Source: Baekduia alba
Lineage (GTDB): Bacteria > Actinomycetota > Thermoleophilia > Solirubrobacterales > Solirubrobacteraceae
Assembly (NCBI RefSeq): GCF_028416635.1
Contig: NZ_CP114013.1
Span: forward strand, 1-64,000
Length of the DNA: 64,000 nucleotides
Reading direction: 5' to 3'
How positions within the stretch are numbered: the first letter of the stretch is position 1; each line of letters opens with the position of its first letter. Shown one piece after another: positions 30,169-37,434 of the stretch. The position numbers and the translations under genes are program-made. The notes under the pieces were generated by a model. The model had not been told where the DNA came from. It saw nothing but the letters and a program-made list of their open reading frames with translations, and made no database searches.

Positions 30169-30726
30169 CTACGCCTCGAGGTCCAGGGCGCGCCGCATGC
30201 GCACCGGCTGGGCCGACGGGTCGAGGGTGGCGCGCATCGTCGCGCCCGGCTCGCTGGGCGGCCGGTAGCCGACGTCCTCGCCGTCCACGCCGAGCTGGCG
30301 GGTCAGGTGCGACAGGAACGAGAGCTCCTGACGCATGAGGGCGCGGTTGACGATGTGCTCGCGCTGGACCTCGGCGAGGAGGCCCTTGAGCTCGGCGCTG
30401 CGGCCCTTGGCGGCGAGCGCCTCGTTCGGGTTGAGCAGCTGCGCGAGCGCGTCGAGCGTGACGGTGTGGGGCGGGATGCCGAGGCCGCCGCCGGCCTGCG
30501 TGAGGATCCGGACGCGGTCGCGCTCCAAGCTGGAGCGACGCTCCATCTCGGCCTGCATCTCGCCCAGGCGGGCGAGCACGCCGTCCACGTCGCGGTTGCG
30601 GATCGCGGCGCCCTGGCGCAGGACGGCGTCCAGCAGCCGGCGGGCGGAGGCGATCTGCGCGTCGAGGTGGCGCAGGACGTCGGTGCCGAACGCGGTCGGC
30701 GCGGCGGGGGCCAGCGTCGTGCTCAC
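30169..30726 (-). CDS. flgN: FlgN-like flagellar export chaperone
   Basis: A 185-residue, mainly alpha-helical protein (LRHLDAQIASARRLLDAVLRQGAAIRNRDVDGVLARLGEMQAEMERRSSLERDRVRIL) with the FlgN-family pattern. FlgN chaperones the hook-associated proteins FlgK and FlgL to the export gate. The assignment rests on this helical pattern and on its place immediately ahead of flgK-flgL, as in Bacillus. Its start overlaps the end of the FlgJ-like gene by 4 bp. The C-terminal 35 residues are Arg/Pro-rich and less conserved. Confidence 0.75.
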   Translation of the reverse strand: MSTTLAPAAPTAFGTDVLRHLDAQIASARRLLDAVLRQGAAIRNRDVDGVLARLGEMQAEMERRSSLERDRVRILTQAGGGLGIPPHTVTLDALAQLLNPNEALAAKGRSAELKGLLAEVQREHIVNRALMRQELSFLSHLTRQLGVDGEDVGYRPPSEPGATMRATLDPSAQPVRMRRALDLEA

Positions 30727-31031
30727 TTGCCCGTCCCCTTGAGGTTGTCGGCGATGGTCCGGGCCAGCCCCAGGCCGCCGGCCGACATGATGGAGTCGGA
30801 CATGACGCCCGGGAGCATCTGCTTGTAGGAGTCGGTCGCCGCCGAGGATCCGTCCTCGGCGCTGCCCTGGTCCTCGGCCTTCGACGTGTCGGCCATGATC
30901 TGCGTGAGCTGCTCTACGAGCTGGCGCTCGAACTGGAGGCCGGCCTTGTAGTTGTCCTTGTCGGACGTCGACCCGTTGCGGACGTCGGCCGGCAGGAGCG
31001 CGTTGTCGATGGGCGGCAAGGCGGTCATCAC
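30723..31031 (-). CDS. flgJ: FlgJ-type rod-binding protein (N-terminal domain only)
   Basis: A 102-residue protein matching the rod-binding domain of FlgJ: AGLQFERQLVEQLTQIMADTS, then YKQMLPGVMSDSIMSAGGLGLARTIADNL. There is no muramidase domain. A separate lytic transglycosylase is encoded in the fli operon at 46565-47278 and may supply that activity. It overlaps the rod gene flgG upstream by 4 bp and flgN downstream by 4 bp. Confidence 0.82.
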   Translation of the reverse strand: MMTALPPIDNALLPADVRNGSTSDKDNYKAGLQFERQLVEQLTQIMADTSKAEDQGSAEDGSSAATDSYKQMLPGVMSDSIMSAGGLGLARTIADNLKGTGK

Positions 31032-31771
31032 TTCTTCACCTGGTTGGCGATCTCCAGGACCTGGTCCTGGGTGGTGATGGCCTTGCTCGCCATCTGGAAG
31101 GCGCGCTGGGCCTCGATCATGTCGGTCATGGCCGTGGCCTCGTCGACGTTGGAGGCCTCGAGCGAGCCCTGCGTCAAGATGGTGGACTTGTCGGCCGCGC
31201 GCGTCGCGCCGCTGGCCTTGGTCGCCACGTAGGTGTTGCCCGGCCCGCCCTGGAGGCCGGTGGGCGCGGGGACGTCGACGATCTTGATCTGGCCGAGCGC
31301 GACGTTGTTGTAGGAGACGCTGCCGTCGCTGCCGATCTTGATCGCGTCGGGGTCGGCGCCGGCGGGGACCTTGATGGCGGGCTCGAGGACCTGGCCGCCG
31401 CTGGAGAGGCGGAGGCGGCCGTCGGGGGCGACCTCGAGGTTGCCGTCGCGCGTGAGCGCCTTGCTGCCGTCGGCGAGCTTGACCTGGAGGAAGCCCGGGC
31501 CGTTGAGCGCGACGTCGAGGGTGCGCTTGGTGTCCTGCAGCGCGCCCTGGGCGGAGCTGCGGCCGATCGACGTGGCGGCCGAGCCGGCGCCGATGGTGAC
31601 GCCCTTCGCGGCGCCGTAGCCCTGGGCATCGTCGTACACGAGATCGCGGAAGGCGACGCGGGCGGACTTGTAGCCCGTCGTGTCGACGTTCGCGAGATCG
31701 CTGGAGACCGCGTCGAGACGGGTCTGCTGTGCCGCCATGCCGGCGGCAGCCGTGTACATGCCTTCAAGCAC
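31028..31771 (-). CDS. flgG: Flagellar rod protein FlgG
   Basis: Distal-rod subunit of the FlgG/FlgF family, 247 residues. The N-terminus (read as MLEGMYTAAAGMAAQQ from GTG 31771) and ANVDTTGYKSARVAFRDLVY are typical, followed by GALQDTKRTLDVALNGPGFLQVKLADGSKALTRDG and the C-terminal SNVDEATAMTDMIEAQRAFQMASKAITTQDQVLEIANQV. GTG 31771 was preferred over ATG 31759 because it gives the conserved LEGMY start. It is the first gene of the operon running to fliC and is preceded by a sigma-28-like promoter at 31862-31888. Confidence 0.9.
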   Translation of the reverse strand: MLEGMYTAAAGMAAQQTRLDAVSSDLANVDTTGYKSARVAFRDLVYDDAQGYGAAKGVTIGAGSAATSIGRSSAQGALQDTKRTLDVALNGPGFLQVKLADGSKALTRDGNLEVAPDGRLRLSSGGQVLEPAIKVPAGADPDAIKIGSDGSVSYNNVALGQIKIVDVPAPTGLQGGPGNTYVATKASGATRAADKSTILTQGSLEASNVDEATAMTDMIEAQRAFQMASKAITTQDQVLEIANQVKK

Positions 31772-31861
31772 TTTTAACCGGGTCTCCTGGGAAGGAGGGA
31801 AATCAGGATCTCCGGCTTCCGCCAAGGGCGGTCCAGCCTGCGGAGTCCTCTGTCCCTCCGG

Positions 31862-31888
31862 TGATCGGCAAGGGCCGAACCGACTTGA
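31862..31888 (-). promoter_or_regulatory. Sigma-28-type promoter for the flgG-flgJ-flgN-flgK-flgL operon
   Basis: On the minus strand, TCAAGTCG (31888-31881), 11 bp, GCCGATCA (31869-31862). The FliA consensus is TAAAGTTT-N11-GCCGATAA, so the spacing is exact and the -10 matches at 7 of 8 positions. It lies about 90 bp ahead of the flgG start and may drive the genes through fliC. Confidence 0.82.
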
Positions 31889-31912
31889 GAAGTGATTGAA
31901 CATCCGTCCGTG

Positions 31913-32021
31913 GGCAAACACCGGCCCAGGGGGCCATGTTTGCCTTGCGGGTGTTCGCCCAGGGGGCGAAACCCGCGGCTATGGGCGAATCTGCGGGGGA
32001 GGCTGCCGCTACTGCGGCAGC
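31913..32021 (-). terminator. Array of three strong hairpins between the two rod-protein genes
   Basis: In minus-strand order: GCTGCCGC-loop-GCGGCAGC (32021-32002), which contains the stop codon of the upstream rod gene; a 13-bp stem with one bulge (31976-31947: GCGGGT and TTCGCCC pairing with GGGCGAA and ACCCGC); and a stem pairing GGCAAACA with TGTTTGCC around an inner GGCCC/GGGCC (31944-31913). The last two share the apical sequence CCCAGGGGG. No U run follows. They probably terminate the upstream gene or stabilise its 3' end before the next sigma-28 promoter. Confidence 0.6.
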
Positions 32022-32698
32022 GTGCCGACTTGACCGGCGGCCTGCTGGAGCGTGCCGTCGATCGTCTGGATGGCCTTCTGGCCCGCCTCGAAGGCGCGCA
32101 GGGAAGCCATCATGTCGACCATCGTGCGACCGGCGTCGACGCCGGAGCTCTCGAGGACGCCCGACTGGACCTCGCCCTTGCCGGCGCCGGCGGCGGTGCC
32201 CGAGAAGTTGGCGTCACCGACCTTCTTGACGCCGGTCAGCGCGAAGTTGCCGACCTTCGCGGTGTCCACCGTGCCGTCGGCGTTGACCTTGACCGGCTTG
32301 CGGTCGGTGCCCAGCACGGAGTTGCCGAGCTGGTCGGTCAGCGTGCCGTCGGCGGCTGCCTTGAACGATCCGTCGCGGGTGTACTTGACGCCCTTGTCGG
32401 TCTGGACCGCGAAGTAGCCGGGCCCGGCGATCCCGAGGTCCAGCGGCTCCTGGGTGGAGCGCAGCGCCTCGGGGGAGAGGTCGGTCACCTGCTTGGTGAT
32501 GAGCGGACCGGAGCCGAGGCTCCCGACCGTCTCGCCGGTCTTGGTGTTCTGCAGGAGCAGATCGGAGAACGACCGCTGTTGCGAGCGGTCGGACTTGTAG
32601 CCCGGCGTCGCCGCGTTGGCGAGGTCGTTGGCGATCTGATCCTGCCGCACCATCTCGGCGACCATGCCGGCGGCGGCGATGTAGAGCCCGCGTTCCAT
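32009..32698 (-). CDS. FlgF/FlgG-type flagellar rod protein
   Basis: Second rod-family protein on this strand, 229 residues. Start MERGLYIAAAGMVAEMVRQDQIANDLANAATPGYKSDRSQQRSFSDLL and C-terminal GVLESSGVDAGRTMVDMMASLRAFEAGQKAIQTIDGTLQQAAGQVG carry the rod signatures; the middle has STQEPLDLGIAGPGYFAVQTDKGVKYTRDGSF. It resembles Bacillus FlhO (FlgF-like) more than the neighbouring FlgG, so a proximal-rod role is inferred. It has its own sigma-28 promoter, whose -10 ends only 10 bp before the ATG, and a hairpin array after it. Confidence 0.85.
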   Translation of the reverse strand: MERGLYIAAAGMVAEMVRQDQIANDLANAATPGYKSDRSQQRSFSDLLLQNTKTGETVGSLGSGPLITKQVTDLSPEALRSTQEPLDLGIAGPGYFAVQTDKGVKYTRDGSFKAAADGTLTDQLGNSVLGTDRKPVKVNADGTVDTAKVGNFALTGVKKVGDANFSGTAAGAGKGEVQSGVLESSGVDAGRTMVDMMASLRAFEAGQKAIQTIDGTLQQAAGQVGTLPQ

Positions 32699-32708
32699 GC
32701 CTCCTGGG

Positions 32709-32735
32709 TTCTCGGCGGGGCCGGAGCCGACTTGA
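32709..32735 (-). promoter_or_regulatory. Sigma-28-type promoter for the FlgF/FlgG-type gene
   Basis: Minus strand: TCAAGTCG (32735-32728), 11 bp, GCCGAGAA (32716-32709). The -10 is followed by CCCAGGAGGC and then the ATG, so the mRNA leader would be only a few bases long and the RBS would be at its extreme 5' end. An inverted repeat, CGTCCTC-C-GAGGACG (32746-32760), lies 10 bp upstream of the -35 and could be an operator. Confidence 0.8.
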
Positions 32736-32827
32736 GGGCGGTGGCCGTCCTCCGAGGACGAACGTGGACGGACGGACACCGGCGGCCTCCGAGGGGTTGG
32801 CCTTCGACCTGCGAACCTTCGGTGGAC

Positions 32828-33418
32828 ATGAGCGCCGCCCCCATCAGCCTCGTCCTGCTGCGGGGCCTGCTGCCGGACCTCAAGCTGGTTCCGGGCGTCG
32901 TGGTCCAGGCGCGCGTGCTGGATCCCCGGACGCTGTCGATCGCCGGCGTCCGGCTCCAGGCTCAGCTGCCCGCGGACGTCGTCGCGGGGCAGGTGCTGGC
33001 ATTGCGCGTCGAGGAGGCGAGCGCCGAGAAGCTGCACCTGCGCGTGGTCGCGCCGCCGGTGGGCGGGTCCGATCCCGCCGCCGACCAGGCGCCGCAGGTG
33101 CCGCCCACCGCCTACCAGCTGGCGCTGCCGGGCGGGATCGTCGCCCGCATCCACGTCGAGGAGCGCGAGGAGCCGGGCCGCCGCGGTGGGGCGGGAGCCG
33201 CGAAGTCGGTGGTCGTCCGCTACGACTCGCCGAGGCTCGGCCGGCTGGACGTGCGGCTCGACGCGCAGTCGGCCGCGGTGCACGTCTCCGGCGGCGATCC
33301 CGCCCTGGCGGTGGCCGAGGCGGCCGATCGGCTGCGCGATGCGTTGATGGGCGCGACCGGCGGGCCGGTGCTCGTGACCGTCCACCCGCGCCAGGAGACC
33401 GTCAGTGCCCGGGCGTGA
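32828..33418 (+). CDS. FliK C-terminal-like (hook-length control domain) protein
   Basis: A 196-residue protein. The N-terminal half (LRGLLPDLKLVPGVVVQARVLDPRTLSIAGVRLQAQLP) resembles the beta-rich lead-in found in FliK-like proteins. The C-terminal part (VVRYDSPRLGRLDVRLDAQSAAVHVSGGDPALAVAEAADRLRDALMGATGGPVLVTVHPRQ) fits the Flg_hook fold, including the sLGrldVrL core. It is distinct from the full-length fliK at 47279-48643. It is divergent from the rod gene and overlaps the FlhB-like gene by 14 bp, so a role in export-substrate switching is likely but inferred. Confidence 0.65.
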   Translation: MSAAPISLVLLRGLLPDLKLVPGVVVQARVLDPRTLSIAGVRLQAQLPADVVAGQVLALRVEEASAEKLHLRVVAPPVGGSDPAADQAPQVPPTAYQLALPGGIVARIHVEEREEPGRRGGAGAAKSVVVRYDSPRLGRLDVRLDAQSAAVHVSGGDPALAVAEAADRLRDALMGATGGPVLVTVHPRQETVSARA

Positions 33419-33701
33419 CCGGCCCAAGCGCGCCGCGGCGCTGAAGTACGACCAGAATCCGGGCCACCCACCCAGCGCGCCGAAGGTCGTGGCCGCCGGC
33501 GCCGGGCTGATCGCCGAGCGGATCGTGGAGATCGCCCGCGAGCAGGGCGTCGCGGTGCGCGAGGACCCCGCGTTGGCGGAGGCCCTGGCGCGGCTCGAGC
33601 TCGAGCAGGAGATCCCGCCCGAGCTCTTCGCCGCGGTGGCCGAGGTCCTGGTGTGGGCCTACGGCTTGGACAAGCAGCGTCGTCGAACGACCCCCCGCTA
33701 G
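33405..33701 (+). CDS. FlhB C-terminal-domain homologue (YlqH/FhlB type)
   Basis: A 98-residue cytoplasmic protein matching the C-terminal domain of FlhB/EscU: SAPKVVAAGAGLIAERIVEIAREQGVAVREDPALAEALARLELEQEIPPELFAAVAEVLVWAYGLD. The first residues contain QNPGH where full FlhB has the autocleavage motif NPTH. Such stand-alone proteins can substitute for the cleaved FlhB tail in some bacteria. A full flhB begins at 63837. GTG at 33405 overlaps the preceding gene by 14 bp. Confidence 0.82.
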   Translation: MPGRDRPKRAAALKYDQNPGHPPSAPKVVAAGAGLIAERIVEIAREQGVAVREDPALAEALARLELEQEIPPELFAAVAEVLVWAYGLDKQRRRTTPR

Positions 33702-33722
33702 ACGACGCGAGGGACTGAAGGA

Positions 33723-34541
33723 CTACGCGACGGCCTGGAACAGCGGGGCGTCGTCGTCCAGCACGGTGCGCAGCGTCTTCTTGAGCTGGCCGTGGATCTG
33801 GCAGACGCGGGACTCGGAGACGCCGAGGATCTCGCCGATCTCGGCCAGCGTCATGTTCTTGACGTAGAGCAGGACCGCGACCTCGCGCTCGCGCTGCGGC
33901 AGGCGGGAGAAGGCCTCGCGGAACTTGTCCTTGGCCTGCTCCTTGGCCGCCTGGTGCAGCGGGTCGGCCGACGCGTCGGTGGAGGCGATCGTGTCGATGC
34001 GCTCGATCGTCGTCTCGTCGTCGGAGAGGACGAGCGTGTTGAGCGACGTCAGGTCCGACTGCGTGATCTCGTCGCGGCGCTTGCGCAGCTCGGCGACGGT
34101 GGTGCCCATGGACTCGGCCAGCTCGGGCTGCGTGGGACGGCGGCCGTGCAACGTGGTGAACTCGTCGGCGGCGCGCTCGATGTCGCGCTCCCAGCGGCGG
34201 ACGGAGCGCGGGGCCCAGTCCTGACGGCGCAGCTCGTCGAGCACGGCGCCGTGGATGCGGGTCCACGCGTACTGCTCGAGGGTGGCGCCCTTGGCCGGGT
34301 CGTAGCGCTCGATCGACTGGATCAGCGCCTCGAGGCCGCAGCTGATGAAGTCCTCGACCTCACAGCGGGCCGGCATCTCGCGGACCTTCTTGTAGACGAT
34401 GTACTTCACCAGGGGGGCGAAGGTGAGGACCAGACGATCACGCACGGCGCGGTCGTCGGTGCGGCGGTACTCCTTCCAGAGGGCCAGCGTGTCCTCCGAG
34501 GACAGACGGCGCTTGGAAGTCTGGGCGGTGGCGAGGCTCAT
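33723..34541 (-). CDS. fliA: Flagellar sigma factor FliA (sigma-28/WhiG family)
   Basis: Alternative sigma factor of 272 residues that should read the promoters listed in this island. Region 2 is clear (RDRLVLTFAPLVKYIVYKKVREMPARCEVEDFISCGLEALIQSIERYDPAKGATLEQYAWTRIHGAVLDELRRQDWAPRSVRR, with the FliA-type RRQDWAPRSVR). Region 3 follows (GRRPTQPELAESMG), then region 4 (LPQREREVAVLLYVKNMTLAEIGEILGVSESRVCQIHGQLKKTLR). ATG 34541 with RBS AAGGAG, 9 bp away, was chosen; the longer frame upstream lacks sigma-factor sequence. It is divergent from the glycosyltransferase gene. Confidence 0.95.
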   Translation of the reverse strand: MSLATAQTSKRRLSSEDTLALWKEYRRTDDRAVRDRLVLTFAPLVKYIVYKKVREMPARCEVEDFISCGLEALIQSIERYDPAKGATLEQYAWTRIHGAVLDELRRQDWAPRSVRRWERDIERAADEFTTLHGRRPTQPELAESMGTTVAELRKRRDEITQSDLTSLNTLVLSDDETTIERIDTIASTDASADPLHQAAKEQAKDKFREAFSRLPQREREVAVLLYVKNMTLAEIGEILGVSESRVCQIHGQLKKTLRTVLDDDAPLFQAVA

Positions 34542-34607
34542 ACGACAGTGCTCCTTGGTGCGGGGGGACGACTGATGTATCGGGCCGGCCCCGAACCTTC
34601 CGCATCC

Positions 34608-34624
34608 CCGATATCCGGTATCGG
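34608..34624. promoter_or_regulatory. Inverted repeat in the fliA upstream region
   Basis: CCGATA-TCCGG-TATCGG is a perfect inverted repeat, with a third TATCGG half-site at 34578-34583. It lies 67 bp ahead of the fliA ATG and may be an operator for an unidentified flagellar master regulator. The 312-bp gap 34542-34853 also holds a CCTCCCC/GGGGAGG hairpin (34651-34670), a weaker sigma-28-like match (TCAAAGTT-N11-GCCAAGCC, 34699-34725) and the better promoter at 34767-34793. No gene is seen in it. Confidence 0.4.
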
Positions 34625-34766
34625 ACTGCTGGACATGCGGCCAGACGTGCCCTCCCCACTTCTGGGGAGGGGGCCGGTCGAACCTGCATCGACCGCGCTC
34701 AAAGTTGTGCATGGCTGGCCAAGCCGTTGACCCGCGCACGAGGGCGTACGCGGCAGGACGTGCGCC

Positions 34767-34793
34767 TCAACTCGACGGGGCAACGGCCGAACC
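34767..34793 (+). promoter_or_regulatory. Sigma-28-type promoter for the TPR-glycosyltransferase gene
   Basis: TCAACTCG (34767-34774), 11 bp, GCCGAACC (34786-34793), 60 bp ahead of the ATG at 34854. The -10 core GCCGA and the spacing match the other sites. It links the glycosyltransferase to the flagellar regulon. Confidence 0.7.
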
Positions 34794-34853
34794 ATCGGAG
34801 TGGCGGGCCTTCCGCTCGCCGCTTCCTTCCCCTCCAAGGAGCACTCAGCACAC

Positions 34854-37274
34854 ATGGCGCTTCGCCTCGTCGCGCCGGTCGACGGACCGGCCAAGAAGAC
34901 CATCGGCCCCGCCACGGGCGCGGCCGCCGTGGCCACGGTCACCAACCGTGCCTCCGCCCTGCTGGACGCGCACGACCTCGCGGGCTGGCGCAAGCTGGTC
35001 GACGCCGCCGCGGAGCTGACCGACCACAACGACCGCTACCAGGCCCGCCGCCTGCTGGTCGAGTCCACGCTCGTCCGCCGCAGCGGCGCCCCCGCGCAGA
35101 CCGCCGAGCGCTTCCTCGCCGGCGCCGTCGCGGCGCTGGACGCGCTCGACGACGAGCCGCGCGAGCCCGTCCTCCTGAACTTCGCCGGCGTCCTGCTCTA
35201 CGAGCTCGGCGCGGTCGTCGCGGCCGAGTCGCTCTTCCGCGCCGCCCAGCGCCTGGACGAGCAGCTGGCCGACGTCGGCAACAACCTGCGCGAGTGCAAG
35301 CGGCGCCGCCAGCAGGGCATCACCACGCCGCAGGGCCTGCCGGCGCAGGTGCTGCGCGCGCTGCGCGACATCGGCCCGCGCGCCCAGCGCGTTGCCCAGA
35401 AGGCCGTGCCGGCTGAGGGCCAGACCGTCTCGCTGTGCATGATCGTCAAGGACGAGGAGGCGATGCTCCCGCGCTCGCTGGCCGCCGTCGCGGCCTTCGT
35501 CGACGAGCTGATCGTCGTCGACACCGGCTCCTCGGACCGCACGGTCGAGATCGCCGAGTCGTTCGGCGCGACCGTCCTGCACCACGAATGGGACGGCGAC
35601 TTCTCGGCCGCCCGCAACGTCGGCCTCGACGCCGCGACCTCGGACTGGCTCATGTACCTCGACGCCGACGAGGTTCTCGTCGACGGCGAGGGCGAGCGCC
35701 TGCGCGAGCTGCTCGGCCACACCTGGCGCGAGGGCATCTTCCTCGTCGAGACCAACCACGTCGGCGAGATCGGCGACGGCGCCGCCGTCCAGCACAACGC
35801 GCTGCGCGTGTTCAGGAACCGCCCCGAGTACCGCTTCACGGGCCGCGTCCACGAGCAGTTCGCCCACAAGCTCCCGACCCAGCCCGAGCGCATCGAGTAC
35901 TCACGCGTCCGGATCGAGCACTTCGGCTACCTCGGCGCCGTCCGCGACGCCAAGGAGAAGTCGCGGCGCAACCTCGAGCTTCTGCAGCGCCAGCTGGCCG
36001 AGGGCGTCGACACGCCGTTCCTGCACTTCAACCTCGGCTCCGAGCGCGCCGCCGCCGGCGACGTCGCCGGCTCGCTGGTCCACCTCGGCCGCGCCTGGGC
36101 CCTGCTGCTCGACGACCCGCAGCGCCTGGAGATGGGCTTCTTCCCGTCGCTGGCCGCGCGCCTGGTCAAGGCGCTGAACGCCAACCGCCGCCACGCCGAC
36201 GCCATCAAGATGGGCGAGGAGGTCCTGGCGCTGCTGCCGGACTTCACCGACATCGTGCTCGAGCAGGCGATGGCCTACCGCGGCCTGAGCGAGCGCGAGC
36301 GGGCGGTGGAGAAGCTCGAGCAGTGCGTCGCGATGGGCGACGCGCCGTCGAAGTACAGCGCCACGGTCGGCGCCGGCACCTTCCACGCCCGCAACATCCT
36401 GGCCGAGACGCTGATCGACGCCGGCCGCCTCGACGAGGCCGCCGTCCACCTCGAGCACGTCCTCGAGCACCACCCGGACTTCGTCGGCTGCGTCGAGCCC
36501 TACGCGCGCGTCCTGCTGCGCCGCGGCACGCCGGCCGCCGACGTCGTCGCCCGCGTCGCCGAGCTGGTCCCCGCGCCGACGCCGGCCCAGCGCTTCCTGC
36601 TGGCGGTGCCGTTCTACGAGGCCGGCGCGATCGCCGAGGCCGAGATCGAGCTCCACGCCGTCCTCGACGCCCAACCCGGCGCCCACGCCGCGCGCGTGGC
36701 GCTCGCCGAGGCCGAGCTGTCCAAGGGCGATCTGGCGGCCGCGGCGCGGATCGCCGCCGAGGTCCCGATCGACGCGCCGCACGCCCCGGCCGCCGCGCGC
36801 ACCCTGCTCTTCGCCCACCTCGCCGCGGGCGCCGACGCGGCCGTGCTGGACGAGGCCTTCGCCTACGCCCGCGACGCCGGCGTCAACGGTCCCGAGCTCG
36901 CCGCGCTGGCCGCGTGGCGCGGCGGCCCCGACGCCCCGGCGAGCGTGCCGGCGCAGGCCCAGCCTCTGCTGACCGCGATGCTCGAGGCGCTCGCGCGCCT
37001 GGAGGCCTTCGACGCGTTCGAGCGCCTCGCGGGCGTCGTCGAGCGCCTCGACGTCGCCTGGCGCGAGCAGCGCGAGCTGCTGGCCGGGGTCTACTACCGC
37101 CGCGGCTTCCTCGACTCCGCCGCCCGCGAGTGGTTCGGCGTGGTCGAGCGGCTGGGCGCCCCGGACGAGCGCGCGCTGCTCGGGATGGCGCTGCTGGCCG
37201 ACGCCCAGGGCCTCCCCGACGACGCCGAGCTGCTGCGCGCCGAGGCCAAGACGCTCGCGCAGGCGGCCGCCTGA
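34854..37274 (+). CDS. TPR-repeat glycosyltransferase family 2 protein (candidate flagellin glycosyltransferase)
   Basis: An 806-residue cytoplasmic protein in three parts: helical N-terminus (about 1-185), a GT2 domain (about 190-330) and a long TPR-like helical array (about 370-800, with repeats such as FLHFNLGSERAAAGDVAGSLVHLGRAWALL). The GT2 signatures are complete: VSLCMIVKDEEAMLPRSL, ELIVVDTGSSDRTVEIAESFGA, the metal-binding DAD in YLDADEVL (about 270) and FTGRVHEQF. The gene is divergent from fliA, has a sigma-28-type promoter and precedes flaG-fliD. This suggests O-glycosylation of flagellin or another flagellar protein; the substrate is inferred from context only. ATG 34854 follows AAGGAG, 12 bp away. 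Confidence 0.82.
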   Translation: MALRLVAPVDGPAKKTIGPATGAAAVATVTNRASALLDAHDLAGWRKLVDAAAELTDHNDRYQARRLLVESTLVRRSGAPAQTAERFLAGAVAALDALDDEPREPVLLNFAGVLLYELGAVVAAESLFRAAQRLDEQLADVGNNLRECKRRRQQGITTPQGLPAQVLRALRDIGPRAQRVAQKAVPAEGQTVSLCMIVKDEEAMLPRSLAAVAAFVDELIVVDTGSSDRTVEIAESFGATVLHHEWDGDFSAARNVGLDAATSDWLMYLDADEVLVDGEGERLRELLGHTWREGIFLVETNHVGEIGDGAAVQHNALRVFRNRPEYRFTGRVHEQFAHKLPTQPERIEYSRVRIEHFGYLGAVRDAKEKSRRNLELLQRQLAEGVDTPFLHFNLGSERAAAGDVAGSLVHLGRAWALLLDDPQRLEMGFFPSLAARLVKALNANRRHADAIKMGEEVLALLPDFTDIVLEQAMAYRGLSERERAVEKLEQCVAMGDAPSKYSATVGAGTFHARNILAETLIDAGRLDEAAVHLEHVLEHHPDFVGCVEPYARVLLRRGTPAADVVARVAELVPAPTPAQRFLLAVPFYEAGAIAEAEIELHAVLDAQPGAHAARVALAEAELSKGDLAAAARIAAEVPIDAPHAPAAARTLLFAHLAAGADAAVLDEAFAYARDAGVNGPELAALAAWRGGPDAPASVPAQAQPLLTAMLEALARLEAFDAFERLAGVVERLDVAWREQRELLAGVYYRRGFLDSAAREWFGVVERLGAPDERALLGMALLADAQGLPDDAELLRAEAKTLAQAAA

Positions 37275-37319
37275 ACGTCCGATGTCCGCGCTGCGCGCAC
37301 ACCTGCCCGTCGACGATCC

Positions 37320-37337
37320 GACGATCGGCCGATCGTC
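37320..37337. promoter_or_regulatory. 18-bp perfect palindrome upstream of the flaG promoter
   Basis: GACGATCGGCCGATCGTC is fully self-complementary and lies 11 bp ahead of the -35 element at 37349. It could be a dimeric regulator operator, or a 7-bp terminator hairpin with a GGCC loop for the glycosyltransferase gene that ends 45 bp earlier. Confidence 0.45.
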
Positions 37338-37348
37338 CATGCCCTTGC

Positions 37349-37375
37349 TCAAGGGCCTCACCGGGGCACCGATGA
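37349..37375 (+). promoter_or_regulatory. Sigma-28-type promoter for flaG-fliD
   Basis: TCAAGGGC (37349-37356), 11 bp, ACCGATGA (37368-37375), matching GCCGATAA at 6 of 8 positions with exact spacing. The predicted leader to the flaG ATG at 37435 is about 53 nt. Confidence 0.72.
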
Positions 37376-37434
37376 CCGGAGAGACAGCAGCAGGAGGCTC
37401 AGGGACGAGCCGGACGTACAGCGAAAGGATCGAC

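Noticed and set aside
34699..34725. Second sigma-28 site (TCAAAGTT-N11-GCCAAGCC) upstream of the glycosyltransferase
   Set aside because: The -35 is good but the -10 keeps only GCC-A; the site at 34767-34793 is better and closer to the gene.
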